Positions 7,752 through 16,123 of a stretch of 16,123 nt of DNA are shown here, in pieces; position 1 is the stretch's first letter; the number at the start of each line of letters is the position of its first letter. Under the pieces are notes generated by a model. That model saw only the letters and a program-made list of their open reading frames with translations, did no database searches and was not told the DNA's origin. Source of the DNA: Zoogloeaceae bacterium (GTDB taxonomy: Bacteria; Pseudomonadota; Gammaproteobacteria; Burkholderiales; Rhodocyclaceae); the NCBI GenBank assembly GCA_015657735.1, contig SSSX01000474.1, forward strand, positions 1 to 16,123. Direction: 5' to 3'. Position numbers and translations under genes: made by a program.

Positions 7752-7795
7752 GGCAGGCAGGGCCGTTAGCGCTATCGTTCGTCTGCCCGGTTTTT
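7750..7795 (+). terminator. Rho-independent terminator downstream of kup
   Basis: CGGGCAG (7750-7756) pairs with CTGCCCG (7783-7789), with one extra G-U pair inside, and TTTTT follows at 7791-7795. The loop of about 26 bases is long and contains the palindrome TAGCGCTA. It works only in the plus direction. It may end a kup transcript or an RNA starting near 7567, and it isolates epsB from upstream transcription. Confidence 0.65.
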
Positions 7796-7803
7796 CACGC
7801 ATT

Positions 7804-7819
7804 TGGCAAATTCGCGGCA
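7804..7819 (+). promoter_or_regulatory. Weak sigma-54-like -24/-12 element upstream of epsB
   Basis: TGGCAA (7804-7809), five bases, then CGGCA (7815-7819) keep the invariant GG and GC with the required ten bases between them. The -24 half is good; the -12 half lacks the usual TT. The same TTGGCA (7803-7808) could instead be a sigma-70 -35 with a poor -10 (CATAGG, 7827-7832). It is relevant because the neighbouring PrsR is a sigma-54 activator. Confidence 0.3.
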
Positions 7820-7947
7820 CGGCTGGCATAGGCCGGCGGTGCGGCTCAAGCGGGCGACAAGGGATTTTTCGGGATGCGCAGCTGGTTGCGCGTTGGCTGA
7901 TCTGATTTGCGTGGGCGGTCGCCTTTGAAGGGTGGCCGTAGCTCGGA

Positions 7948-9333
7948 ATGCTCAAACTCTTCAATCATTACGTACCGTCAAGCACGATCATGCGTCTGGT
8001 TTTCGACGCGATGCTGCTGTTTGTGGCGGTGGTGGTGGCGTTCGTGCTGCAGGCGCGGGTCGGCGGTGAGCTGATCGCGTCGGTGGTGCCGTCGGCCTTT
8101 GCCTTCGCGGTGACCATGATGATCCTCAACGGTGCGCTCGGGCTGTACCGGGCCAGCTTCGGGGCCGACCTGCGCCAGACGCTGCTGCGGATCGCGATGG
8201 CCATCGCGCTGAGCGTCCCGGTTGCCTACGGTATATTCCAGGTGCTACCTTGGGGCGAGTTTGCTCATGAGGCGCTCCAGCTGAACGTAATCGCCCTTCT
8301 CGGTTTTGTGGTTGCAGTGCGCGGTTTTGCGGCCCGGCGGGCGGGGGCAGGGGTTTTTGTGAAACGTATCATGGTGATCGGAACGGGGCCCGATGCGGCT
8401 GCCGTCGAGCATGCGCTGACTCATCCGACGAATTCCGGCCTTCAGGTTGTCGGTTTCTATCCGGCCGCATCGGGCGACGAGGTGCGCATCGATCCGAAGC
8501 AGATCATCCATTTCGACGGCAGCCTGCTCGCCGCGGCGAATCATCTGCGCGTCAACGAGATCATCGTGGCGGTCAAGGAACGTCGTGGCGGGGCGATTCC
8601 GCTGCGCGAGCTGCTCGACTGCAAGATGGCCGGCATCAAGGTGCTCGACCTGTCGAGTTTCTTCGAGCGTGTCCGCGGCCAGGTGCGCATCGATTCCCTG
8701 CGGGCGAGCTGGCTGATCTACGGCGAAGGTTTCCGCCAGGGCTGGAGCCGGACGTTGGTGAAGCGCGTTTTCGACATCTTCGTGTCGCTGCTGCTGCTGG
8801 TCCTGGCGGCGCCGGTGATGGTGCTGACGGCGCTGTTCATTGTTTTCGAGGACGGTGCGCCGGTGTTCTACCGGCAGGAGCGGGTCGGTCTGGGCGGGCG
8901 TCTGTTCAAGGTCACCAAGTTCCGCAGCATGCGCCGTGATGCCGAGCGCGACGGCAAGCCGCGCTGGGCAAGCGCCAACGACGACCGTGTGACCCGTGTC
9001 GGCCGCTTCATCCGCAAGGTGCGCATCGACGAGCTGCCGCAGCTGTTCAATGTGCTGAAGGGCGACATGAGTCTGGTGGGGCCGCGTCCCGAACGGCCGT
9101 TCTTCGTCGATCAGCTCACCCGCGACATTCCGTTCTACGCCGTGCGCCATTGCGTGAAGCCGGGCGTCACGGGCTGGGCCCAGGTCCGCTATCAATATGG
9201 GTCGTCGGTGGACGACGCGATCAACAAGCTGCAGTACGATCTGTATTATGTAAAGAATCACACTTTGTTCCTCGATACCGTGGTTCTGTTCGAGACTGTT
9301 CGGGTGGTGCTGACCGGCGACGGCGCCCACTGA
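7948..9333 (+). CDS. epsB: PEP-CTERM-associated undecaprenyl-phosphate sugar phosphotransferase (EpsB type)
   Basis: This 461-residue inner-membrane enzyme transfers a sugar-1-phosphate from a nucleotide sugar to undecaprenyl phosphate, the first step of exopolysaccharide repeat-unit synthesis. Hydrophobic helices fill about residues 15-125. A Rossmann-like segment follows (RIMVIGTGPDA, 140-150). The bacterial sugar transferase domain runs from about 271 to the end, beginning with a membrane helix and then FYRQERVGLGG, KFRSMRRDAE, the catalytic acidic pair D361/E362 in RIDELPQLFN, SLVGPRPERP and VKPGVTGWAQV. The start MLKLFNHYV matches the family's usual N terminus although the ribosome-binding site is weak. 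From memory it best fits TIGR03013, the PEP-CTERM-system transferase. A strong terminator follows 46 bases after the stop. The sugar transferred cannot be told from sequence. Confidence 0.93.
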   Translation: MLKLFNHYVPSSTIMRLVFDAMLLFVAVVVAFVLQARVGGELIASVVPSAFAFAVTMMILNGALGLYRASFGADLRQTLLRIAMAIALSVPVAYGIFQVLPWGEFAHEALQLNVIALLGFVVAVRGFAARRAGAGVFVKRIMVIGTGPDAAAVEHALTHPTNSGLQVVGFYPAASGDEVRIDPKQIIHFDGSLLAAANHLRVNEIIVAVKERRGGAIPLRELLDCKMAGIKVLDLSSFFERVRGQVRIDSLRASWLIYGEGFRQGWSRTLVKRVFDIFVSLLLLVLAAPVMVLTALFIVFEDGAPVFYRQERVGLGGRLFKVTKFRSMRRDAERDGKPRWASANDDRVTRVGRFIRKVRIDELPQLFNVLKGDMSLVGPRPERPFFVDQLTRDIPFYAVRHCVKPGVTGWAQVRYQYGSSVDDAINKLQYDLYYVKNHTLFLDTVVLFETVRVVLTGDGAH

Positions 9334-9344
9334 TCCAGGCCTGC

Positions 9345-9364
9345 GGCTTCCAGCACGGGAAGCC
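9345..9364 (+). other. Perfect 7-bp hairpin upstream of the prsK terminator
   Basis: GGCTTCC (9345-9351) pairs with GGAAGCC (9358-9364) over a six-base loop. It begins 12 bases after the epsB stop and lies 14 bases before the terminator hairpin. No T-tract follows, so it may stabilise the epsB 3' end or take part in attenuation. Confidence 0.5.
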
Positions 9365-9378
9365 ACGCCGGACGTGCC

Positions 9379-9410
9379 AGACGCTCCCTTCACCGGGAGC
9401 GTCTGTTTTT
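9379..9410 (+). terminator. Strong Rho-independent terminator between epsB and prsK
   Basis: AGACGCTCCC (9379-9388) and GGGAGCGTCT (9395-9404) form a perfect 10-bp stem with a six-base loop, followed by G and five T (9406-9410). It ends only 11 bases before the prsK ATG, so any transcript entering prsK from upstream must read through it or start within it. It is the clearest terminator in the window. Confidence 0.88.
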
Positions 9411-9421
9411 GTTGAGCTTCG

Positions 9422-11515
9422 ATGGAATCCATCCTCTCCCAGGTTTCAGCCTGGAGTTATGCCTTCGCGGCGATCCTTCACGGCCTTTTCGGGCTCTACC
9501 TCGGCGTTGCCTGGCGAAAAGGCCGGCAGGGCGTCTTTCTCATTCTCGCCGTTGTGGCCAGCGCGCTGTGGGCGGCCGCAAACTGGGTCTTCTCGACGTC
9601 GGGCTGGGGGTGGGTGTTCCAGTTGGCGAACCTGCTCGACGTGCTGCGGATGGCGGCGTGGTTCGCCTTTCTGGTGACGATGCTGTCGCAGGCGGTCGCC
9701 GACGACGATGACGATCTGCCCGGCTGGCCGAAGCCGGGCATGTGGGTGGTGATCACGCTCGGGGCGATCGGCGTGGTGTGCTTCACCCTTGGCCTGCCGC
9801 TCTACGGAACGCCGCTGCGCACGTGGGCGGCCACCTCGCTGCTGACCGCCGTGTTCGGCCTCGTCCTTCTCGAGCTGTTCTACCGTTCGGTCACTGAACG
9901 TTCCCGCTGGGGGGTCAAGCCGCTGGCGCTGGCGCTCGGCGGGCTGTTCGCGTTCGACGTCTATCTGTATTCCGAGATGCTGCTGTTCTCGCGCATCCAC
10001 CCGGCGATCTGGGGCGTGCGGGGCTTCGCCCATGCCCTCGCGCTGCCGCTCGTGGCGGTGTCGGCGTCGCGCAATCCGGAATGGACTTTCCGGGTGTCGG
10101 TGTCCCGTCACGTGGTCTTCCACTCGACGGCGCTCGCCGGTTCCGGCTTGTATCTGATGATCATCGCCGGGGCCGGCTACTACATGCGCTACTTCGGCGG
10201 CGAGTGGGGCGAGGCCTTGCAGCTGGCGCTGCTTTTCGGCGGCGTGCTGTTCCTGGGGGTGGTCTTCTTCTCGGGGGCTTTTCGTGCCCGGCTCAAGGTG
10301 TTCCTGGCCAAGCACTTCTTTGCCTACCGCTACGATTACCGGACGGAGTGGCTCGGCGTCACCCAGGCGCTGTCGGTGGCCGGCGACGGTTTGAGCCTGG
10401 GCGAGTCGGTCGTCAAGGCGCTGGCGGATCTGGTCGAGAGCCCCGGCGGCGGCGTCTGGGTGCGGGATGCGAACGGTGTTTACACCCAGCAGGCACGCCT
10501 GAACATGCCCCATTATGGGCTGGAGGAGCGGGAGGATTCCGGGTTCGCCCGCTATCTGCTGGAGCGCGAGTGGGTCGTCAATCTGCAGGAGGTGCGCAGC
10601 AGCTTTTCCAACGGAACGGCGGCGCCAATGCCGGAATGGGCAGCCGAACTGGCCGACATGTGGCTGATCGTGCCGTTGATCTCATCCGGCGTGCTGGTCG
10701 GCTTTGTCGTCCTGCTGACACCGCGGACGCCGGTCGACGTAAACTGGGAAGTTCTCGATCTGCTGAAGATGGCCGGCCGCCAGGCGGCGAGCTACTTTGC
10801 CCGCCTGCAGGCCACCGAGGCCTTGCTCGAAGCACGCAAGTTCGATGCCTTCAACCGCATGTCGGCGTTTGTCGTTCATGATCTCAAGAATCTCGTTGCG
10901 CAGATGTCGCTGATGTTGCGCAATGCCGAGCGTCACAAGGACAATCCCGAATTTCAGGCCGACATGCTGGATACGGTACGGCACGTCGAGGAGCGGATGC
11001 GCGGTCTGATGGCCCAGTTGATGGAGAAAACACCGATCAACCAGCGCAAGCCGGTGATGCTGAAAAGCCTTCTGGAGCACATCGTGCAGTCGAAAAGGAT
11101 GTTCCACCCGTGTCCCACAATGGCTGACGGAGCGCCCGATCTGGCGGTTTTCGCGCATTCCGAACGGCTCGAGCGCATCCTCGGGCATATCGTGCAAAAT
11201 GCCCTGGACGCTACTCTTGAGCATGGTAGTGTGTCGGTGGAGCTATCCCAGGAGCGTAATCAGGCATGCATCACGGTTCGGGATACCGGGTCGGGGATGT
11301 CGCCCGCATTCATCAGGGATCAGCTGTTCAAGCCTTTCCAGACAACGAAGGCGAGCGGAATGGGGATCGGCGCCTACGAGGCGCATCAGTACGTGCAGGA
11401 GCTGGGCGGCAGCCTTGCGGTGCACAGCGAAGTCGGTGTCGGCACCCGCTTCGAGATCAGGCTGCCCATCGCCGCCAACGTCCAGAATGCCGGTAACACA
11501 GCGGCAGCAAACTAG
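9422..11515 (+). CDS. prsK: XrtA/PEP-CTERM system sensor histidine kinase PrsK
   Basis: This 697-residue membrane histidine kinase is expected to phosphorylate PrsR, encoded next. About eight hydrophobic helices fill residues 8-285. A GAF-like domain follows (about 310-460). The phosphoacceptor is H486 in the motif VVHDLKN, which differs from the common HExxNP box. The ATPase part has the N-box around N593 (HIVQNALDAT), DTGSGMS (621-627), LFKPFQTT and GMGIGAYEAHQYV. Length and layout match the PrsK family (TIGR02916, from memory), which occurs only with exosortase-type polysaccharide loci. The start is the first ATG before the first helix; its ribosome-binding site is poor and an intrinsic terminator stands 11 bases upstream. 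The stop is four bases before prsR, so the two genes are co-transcribed. The signal it senses is unknown. Confidence 0.95.
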   Translation: MESILSQVSAWSYAFAAILHGLFGLYLGVAWRKGRQGVFLILAVVASALWAAANWVFSTSGWGWVFQLANLLDVLRMAAWFAFLVTMLSQAVADDDDDLPGWPKPGMWVVITLGAIGVVCFTLGLPLYGTPLRTWAATSLLTAVFGLVLLELFYRSVTERSRWGVKPLALALGGLFAFDVYLYSEMLLFSRIHPAIWGVRGFAHALALPLVAVSASRNPEWTFRVSVSRHVVFHSTALAGSGLYLMIIAGAGYYMRYFGGEWGEALQLALLFGGVLFLGVVFFSGAFRARLKVFLAKHFFAYRYDYRTEWLGVTQALSVAGDGLSLGESVVKALADLVESPGGGVWVRDANGVYTQQARLNMPHYGLEEREDSGFARYLLEREWVVNLQEVRSSFSNGTAAPMPEWAAELADMWLIVPLISSGVLVGFVVLLTPRTPVDVNWEVLDLLKMAGRQAASYFARLQATEALLEARKFDAFNRMSAFVVHDLKNLVAQMSLMLRNAERHKDNPEFQADMLDTVRHVEERMRGLMAQLMEKTPINQRKPVMLKSLLEHIVQSKRMFHPCPTMADGAPDLAVFAHSERLERILGHIVQNALDATLEHGSVSVELSQERNQACITVRDTGSGMSPAFIRDQLFKPFQTTKASGMGIGAYEAHQYVQELGGSLAVHSEVGVGTRFEIRLPIAANVQNAGNTAAAN

Positions 11516-11519
11516 GAAT

Positions 11520-12887
<1,368 letters not shown>

Positions 12888-12904
12888 TTCAAGGAACCAT
12901 GCAG

Positions 12905-15685
12905 ATGCGTGTCCATACCCAGCGCCGCACGATGCGGAACGCCGCCGTCAGCACCCTTTGCGCCCTGCTGCTCGCAGCTTGCGGAGCCAGTCCGGAATCC
13001 ATGGTCACCTCGGCGAAGGAATACCTCGCGAAGAACGATCGCAATGCGGCGTCGATCCAGCTCAAGAATGCGTTGCAGAAGAATGAAAAACTCGCCGAAG
13101 CGCGTTTTCTGCTTGGCAAGATCAACCTCGAGCAGGGCGATTACGCCGGTGCCGAGAAGGAACTGAACCGCGCGCTCGACGCCGGTTATTCGCCCGACGA
13201 AGTCGTGCCGCTGCTCGGGCGGGCGCTGCTGGCCAGCGGTCAGAGCGACAAGATCGCCGAGCTGGCGAGCCGCCAGCTCACGCAGCCCGAGGCGCGGGCC
13301 GCGGTGCTGGCGCTGCAGGGTTTTGGCCAGTTGACCAAGGGGCGGCGCGACGAAGCCGCGGGGTCCTTCAACTCGGCGCTGCGCGAAGCACCGGCGCAGC
13401 CGCTGGCGCGGGCCGGGCTGGCGCGCCTGCGCGCGATCAACCGCGACCTCGACGGAGCACTCGCCGATATCGACGCGGTGCTCAAGGACGCGCCCAAGCT
13501 GCCGGAAGCGAATTCCCTGCGTGGCGACCTGATGGTCGCGATGGACAAGCCCGAAGAGGCGGTCAAAGCCTACGAGGCGGTGATTGCCGAGCGGCCGACC
13601 GACGTTCCCGCCCACCAGAACCTCATCGCGCTGTTGCTGCGCCAGAACAAGGTCGATGTCGCCCAGACCAAGGTCGGCGAGATGCGCAAGGCGCTGGGTA
13701 ACCATCCGCTGGCCATCTATCTGCAGGCCTACGTCAATCTGCGCAGCGAGAAGACCAACGAAGCCTACGAGGGCTTGCAGCAGGTGCTGCGCATCGCGCC
13801 CGACTACATCCCGGCGCAGCTCTTGGTGTCCACGCTCCAGCTGCAGCGGCAGGAGTTCGTCCAGGCGCAGGAGAACCTCAAGAAGGTGATCGAACGGGTT
13901 CCCAACATGCAGTTCGCGCGCCGCCTGCTGGTGTCGGCGTACATCGGCACACGCGAGCCGGCCCGGGCGCTGGAGGCCTTGCAGCCCTTGTTGAAGGAAC
14001 GTGTCGAGGACGTCGTCCTGCTCAACCTGGCGGGCCAGGTCTATGCGATGAACGGCGACTTCGCCCGCGCCGAGGATTACTTCTCTCGCGCCGCTTCTGC
14101 TGATCCGAAGAACGCCCAGTACCGCACGCGTCTCGGTGTCTCGCGTCTGGCCGGCGGCGAGACCGAGCAGGCCTTCCACGATCTCGAAGCGGCGTCGGCC
14201 CTCGATCCGGCGAACGTCCAGGCCGACATCACGCTGATCATGGCCCACCTGCGCCGCAACGAGATCGCCAAGGCGGTGGCGGCGGTGCAGACCCTCGAGA
14301 AGAAGCGGCCGAACGATCCCATCACCTACAACATGAAGGGTGGCGTCCTGCTGGCCAGCAAGGATCAGGCCGGCGCGCGCAAGGCCTTCGAGAAGGCGCT
14401 TGAACTCAAGCCCGACTTCCTGCCGGCGGTCGGCAACCTGTCCCGGCTCGACATCGCCGACAAGAAGCTGGACGACGCCCGCAAGCGCTACGACACCTTC
14501 ATCGCCGCGAATCCGAAGGTTGCCCAGGGTTACGTGCAGTACGCCGAACTGCTCGCGATGACCGGCGGGCAGGCGAAGGACATCCAGGCGCTGATGGAAA
14601 AGGGGCTGGCGGCGGTGCCGACCTCGCTGCAGATCCGCGCCGCACTCGTGCGCCTGCTGGTGCAGGGCGGCGACCCCAAGCGGGCGCTGCTGCTGGCACA
14701 GGAGGCGGCGGTCGCGTCGCCGGACGATCCGACCGTGCTCGACCTGCTCGGTCGTGCCCAGGTTGCGGCCGGCGAAACCCAGCAGGCCTTGAGCACCTTC
14801 GGCAAGCTGAGCTCGCGTCTGCCCGATTCTCCGGGGCCGCTGATCGCGCTGGCCGACCTGCAGGTCGGCGCCAAGGATCTCACCGGTGCCGAGCAGAGTC
14901 TGCGCAAGGCGCTGAAGCTCAAGCCGGATGCGGTCGAGGCCCAGCAGCGGCTGGTGGTCCTGTTGCTCAACGACAAGCGCGGCGACGCCGCGATCGGCGT
15001 GGCCAAGGACATCCAGAAGCAGCGCAAGGAGGCGGCGGTCGGCTTTGTGCTCGAAGGCGAGGTGCTGTCGGCGACCGGCAAGAAGACCGAAGCCATCGAG
15101 CCCTTCAGCGAAGCCTACAAGCGTGACAAGAGCCCGCAGTCGGTGATCCGGCTGCACACGGCGCGACTGGCGGCCGGCCAGCCGCAGGAGGCCGCCAAGC
15201 TGGTGGCCGACTGGGTCAGGGCCAACCCGAAGGATCTGGTCATCCGCAGCTACCTCGCCGAACGCTCGCTGGCCGACCGCAATTACGATTCCGCCGTGCA
15301 GCAGTACCGTCAGATGCTCGAAATGGCGCCGAAGAATCCGATGGTGCTCAACAATCTGGCGTGGGCGCTCGGCAAGCTGAACGACAAGAGCGCCATCGGC
15401 GTGGCCGAGCAGGCCGTCGCGCTGGCGCCCAACAGCCCGGTCGTCCTCGATACTCTCGGCATGCTGTACGTCGACGGCGGCGATGTCGCGAAAGGACTCG
15501 AGCATCTCCGGAAGGCGGTCAGCCTCGGGCCCAGGCTGCCGCAGTTGCGCGTGAATCTGGCCCGTGCGCTGATCAAGAACGGCGACAAGGACGGCGCACG
15601 CAAGGAGCTCGACGAGGCGCAGAAGGTCGTTCCGGAAAAATCGACGCTCCGTGCCGAGATCGACAAGCTGCGCGCCAGCCTCTGA
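12905..15685 (+). CDS. prsT: XrtA/PEP-CTERM system TPR-repeat lipoprotein PrsT
   Basis: A protein of about 926 residues built almost wholly of tetratricopeptide repeats (recurring patterns such as A-x-L-A-x-x-G, and Y-x-x-A-x-x-P starts). The N terminus is a lipoprotein signal: basic residues, a hydrophobic run and the lipobox LAAC at C26, followed by Gly, suggesting outer-membrane anchoring facing the periplasm. It fits PrsT (TIGR02917, from memory), a constant partner of PrsK/PrsR. A scaffold role in polysaccharide or PEP-CTERM protein export is inferred, not shown. The start is uncertain: GTG 12884 overlaps the prsR stop, ATG 12899 is only three bases from AAGGA (12891-12895), and ATG 12905 has the best spacing. 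All three keep the lipobox. It belongs to the same operon as prsK and prsR. Confidence 0.93.
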   Translation: MRVHTQRRTMRNAAVSTLCALLLAACGASPESMVTSAKEYLAKNDRNAASIQLKNALQKNEKLAEARFLLGKINLEQGDYAGAEKELNRALDAGYSPDEVVPLLGRALLASGQSDKIAELASRQLTQPEARAAVLALQGFGQLTKGRRDEAAGSFNSALREAPAQPLARAGLARLRAINRDLDGALADIDAVLKDAPKLPEANSLRGDLMVAMDKPEEAVKAYEAVIAERPTDVPAHQNLIALLLRQNKVDVAQTKVGEMRKALGNHPLAIYLQAYVNLRSEKTNEAYEGLQQVLRIAPDYIPAQLLVSTLQLQRQEFVQAQENLKKVIERVPNMQFARRLLVSAYIGTREPARALEALQPLLKERVEDVVLLNLAGQVYAMNGDFARAEDYFSRAASADPKNAQYRTRLGVSRLAGGETEQAFHDLEAASALDPANVQADITLIMAHLRRNEIAKAVAAVQTLEKKRPNDPITYNMKGGVLLASKDQAGARKAFEKALELKPDFLPAVGNLSRLDIADKKLDDARKRYDTFIAANPKVAQGYVQYAELLAMTGGQAKDIQALMEKGLAAVPTSLQIRAALVRLLVQGGDPKRALLLAQEAAVASPDDPTVLDLLGRAQVAAGETQQALSTFGKLSSRLPDSPGPLIALADLQVGAKDLTGAEQSLRKALKLKPDAVEAQQRLVVLLLNDKRGDAAIGVAKDIQKQRKEAAVGFVLEGEVLSATGKKTEAIEPFSEAYKRDKSPQSVIRLHTARLAAGQPQEAAKLVADWVRANPKDLVIRSYLAERSLADRNYDSAVQQYRQMLEMAPKNPMVLNNLAWALGKLNDKSAIGVAEQAVALAPNSPVVLDTLGMLYVDGGDVAKGLEHLRKAVSLGPRLPQLRVNLARALIKNGDKDGARKELDEAQKVVPEKSTLRAEIDKLRASL

Positions 15686-15724
15686 TCAATACTTACCCAG
15701 AACTGAAATCAGGAAGAAGTAGAC

Positions 15725-16123
15725 ATGACCACCATCGCAGTCATCGGCCTCGGCTACGTAGGCCTGCCCCTCGCCGTGGAATTCGGCAAGAAGACGAAGA
15801 CCGTCGGTTTCGACCTCCATCCGGAGAAGGTGGCGGCCTATGGCCGTCACGTGGACCCGACCGGCGAAGTGAGCAGCGAAGACCTCAAGGCGGCCGTGCA
15901 CCTCACCTGCAGCACCGATCCGCAGATCATCGCCGAGGCCGACTTCATCATCGTCGCCGTGCCCACCCCGGTGGACGACGCGCACCAGCCGGATTTCACC
16001 CCGCTGGTCAAATCCTCCGAGAGCGTCGGCAAGCACATGAAGCGCGGCGCCATCGTCGTCTATGAATCCACCGTGTACCCCGGCGCCACCGAAGAAGTGT
16101 GCATCCCCATCCTCGAAAAGTTC
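15725..16123 (+). CDS. Nucleotide-sugar 6-dehydrogenase, TviB/WbpA/WbpO type, 5' part
   Basis: The first 133 codons of an NAD-dependent UDP-sugar dehydrogenase; the rest lies beyond the window. The N terminus has the Rossmann dinucleotide-binding motif VIGLGYVGLPLA (6-17). VAVPTPVDDAHQPDFTPL and VYESTVYPGATEEVC follow, typical of the group that oxidises UDP-GlcNAc or UDP-GalNAc to uronic acids (Vi antigen TviB/VipA, WbpA/WbpO) rather than of UDP-glucose dehydrogenase Ugd. The product would feed acidic amino-sugar residues into the polysaccharide. AGGAAGAAG begins at 15711, giving a good ribosome-binding site. It starts 39 bases after prsT with no terminator between, so it is likely in the same operon. 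The catalytic Cys region is not in view, so substrate choice is inferred. Confidence 0.9.
   Translation, partial: MTTIAVIGLGYVGLPLAVEFGKKTKTVGFDLHPEKVAAYGRHVDPTGEVSSEDLKAAVHLTCSTDPQIIAEADFIIVAVPTPVDDAHQPDFTPLVKSSESVGKHMKRGAIVVYESTVYPGATEEVCIPILEKF

Larger units (their letters stand above)
7567..7795 (+). ncRNA. Candidate untranslated RNA or attenuated leader
   Basis: The limits are inferred: the left end from the TATAAT box at 7555-7560, the right end from the intrinsic terminator. Between them there is no reading frame with a sensible start and ribosome-binding site. A GGAGG at 7564-7568 is followed only by a TTG that stops after two more codons. Internal hairpins (7640-7654) are present. 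I recognise no known RNA family. It could equally be just the long 3' end of the kup transcript. Confidence 0.25.
7510..7947. other. 438-base non-coding region between kup and the polysaccharide locus
   Basis: No convincing protein gene is present. The region holds, in order, a copy of CCGTGGCG (7518-7525), a GGCCG/CGGCC hairpin (7526-7538), a perfect TATAAT box inside a CGATA/TATCG inverted repeat (7544-7564), a GGCGG/CCGCC hairpin (7640-7654), a 13-base palindrome (7696-7708), a CRP-like site (7736-7751), an intrinsic terminator (7750-7795), a sigma-54-like element (7804-7819) and a GCGCA/TGCGC hairpin (7876-7891). It is therefore likely the main control region of the downstream locus, possibly with an untranslated RNA. 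Confidence 0.6.

Noticed and set aside
7637..7831. Possible 64-codon small gene (ATG at 7637) in the kup-epsB gap
   Set aside because: No ribosome-binding site, a Gly/Arg/Cys-rich composition unlike the neighbours, and an intrinsic terminator inside the frame.
7894..7910. TTGGC ... TTTGC pair resembling a sigma-54 promoter close to epsB
   Set aside because: Twelve bases separate GG and GC, whereas sigma-54 needs ten. A similar pair at 5501-5517 in the kup leader fails the same way.

Overview
The window is high-GC, densely coded DNA that most resembles a betaproteobacterium of the Rhodocyclales type (the Thauera, Azoarcus and Zoogloea group). That placement is inferred from protein families and gene order, because no rRNA or other taxonomic marker is present. 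There are eight protein genes, the first and last cut by the window edges. I see no tRNA, rRNA, CRISPR array, insertion sequence or prophage.

Layout. (1) Positions 1-2034: the 3' part of a membrane sensor kinase gene (pilS-like) overlaps by 4 bases the sigma-54 activator gene pilR, the regulator pair of type IV pili. (2) Positions 2024-5356, minus strand: a 1110-residue MASE1-CHASE-PAS-GGDEF-EAL protein for c-di-GMP turnover, whose 3' end overlaps pilR tail to tail by 11 bases. (3) Positions 5357-5613: a divergent regulatory region. (4) Positions 5614-7509: kup, a potassium uptake transporter. (5) Positions 7510-7947: a 438-base non-coding region with a perfect TATAAT box, a CRP-like palindrome, an intrinsic terminator and a weak sigma-54-like element. 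(6) Positions 7948-16123: the start of an exopolysaccharide locus of the PEP-CTERM/exosortase A (XrtA) type. It holds the initiating sugar-phosphate transferase (EpsB type), then prsK, prsR and prsT, and then a nucleotide-sugar dehydrogenase that runs off the end.

How the genes fit together. The polysaccharide locus makes the first lipid-linked sugar (EpsB type) and an oxidised nucleotide sugar (TviB/WbpA type). PrsK and PrsR are expected to control it, or the PEP-CTERM target proteins, through sigma-54. PrsT is a large TPR lipoprotein that probably acts in export or assembly at the envelope. PilS/PilR and the c-di-GMP enzyme on the left are also surface-lifestyle regulators, so the window is largely about attachment, biofilm or floc formation, with kup as the housekeeping exception.

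The system of most interest is the prsK-prsR-prsT exosortase-linked locus. The family is known, but its local control looks unusual: an intrinsic terminator and a second hairpin lie directly in front of prsK, and a possible untranslated transcript or attenuated leader lies in front of epsB. The exosortase itself and the PEP-CTERM substrates are not in the window.
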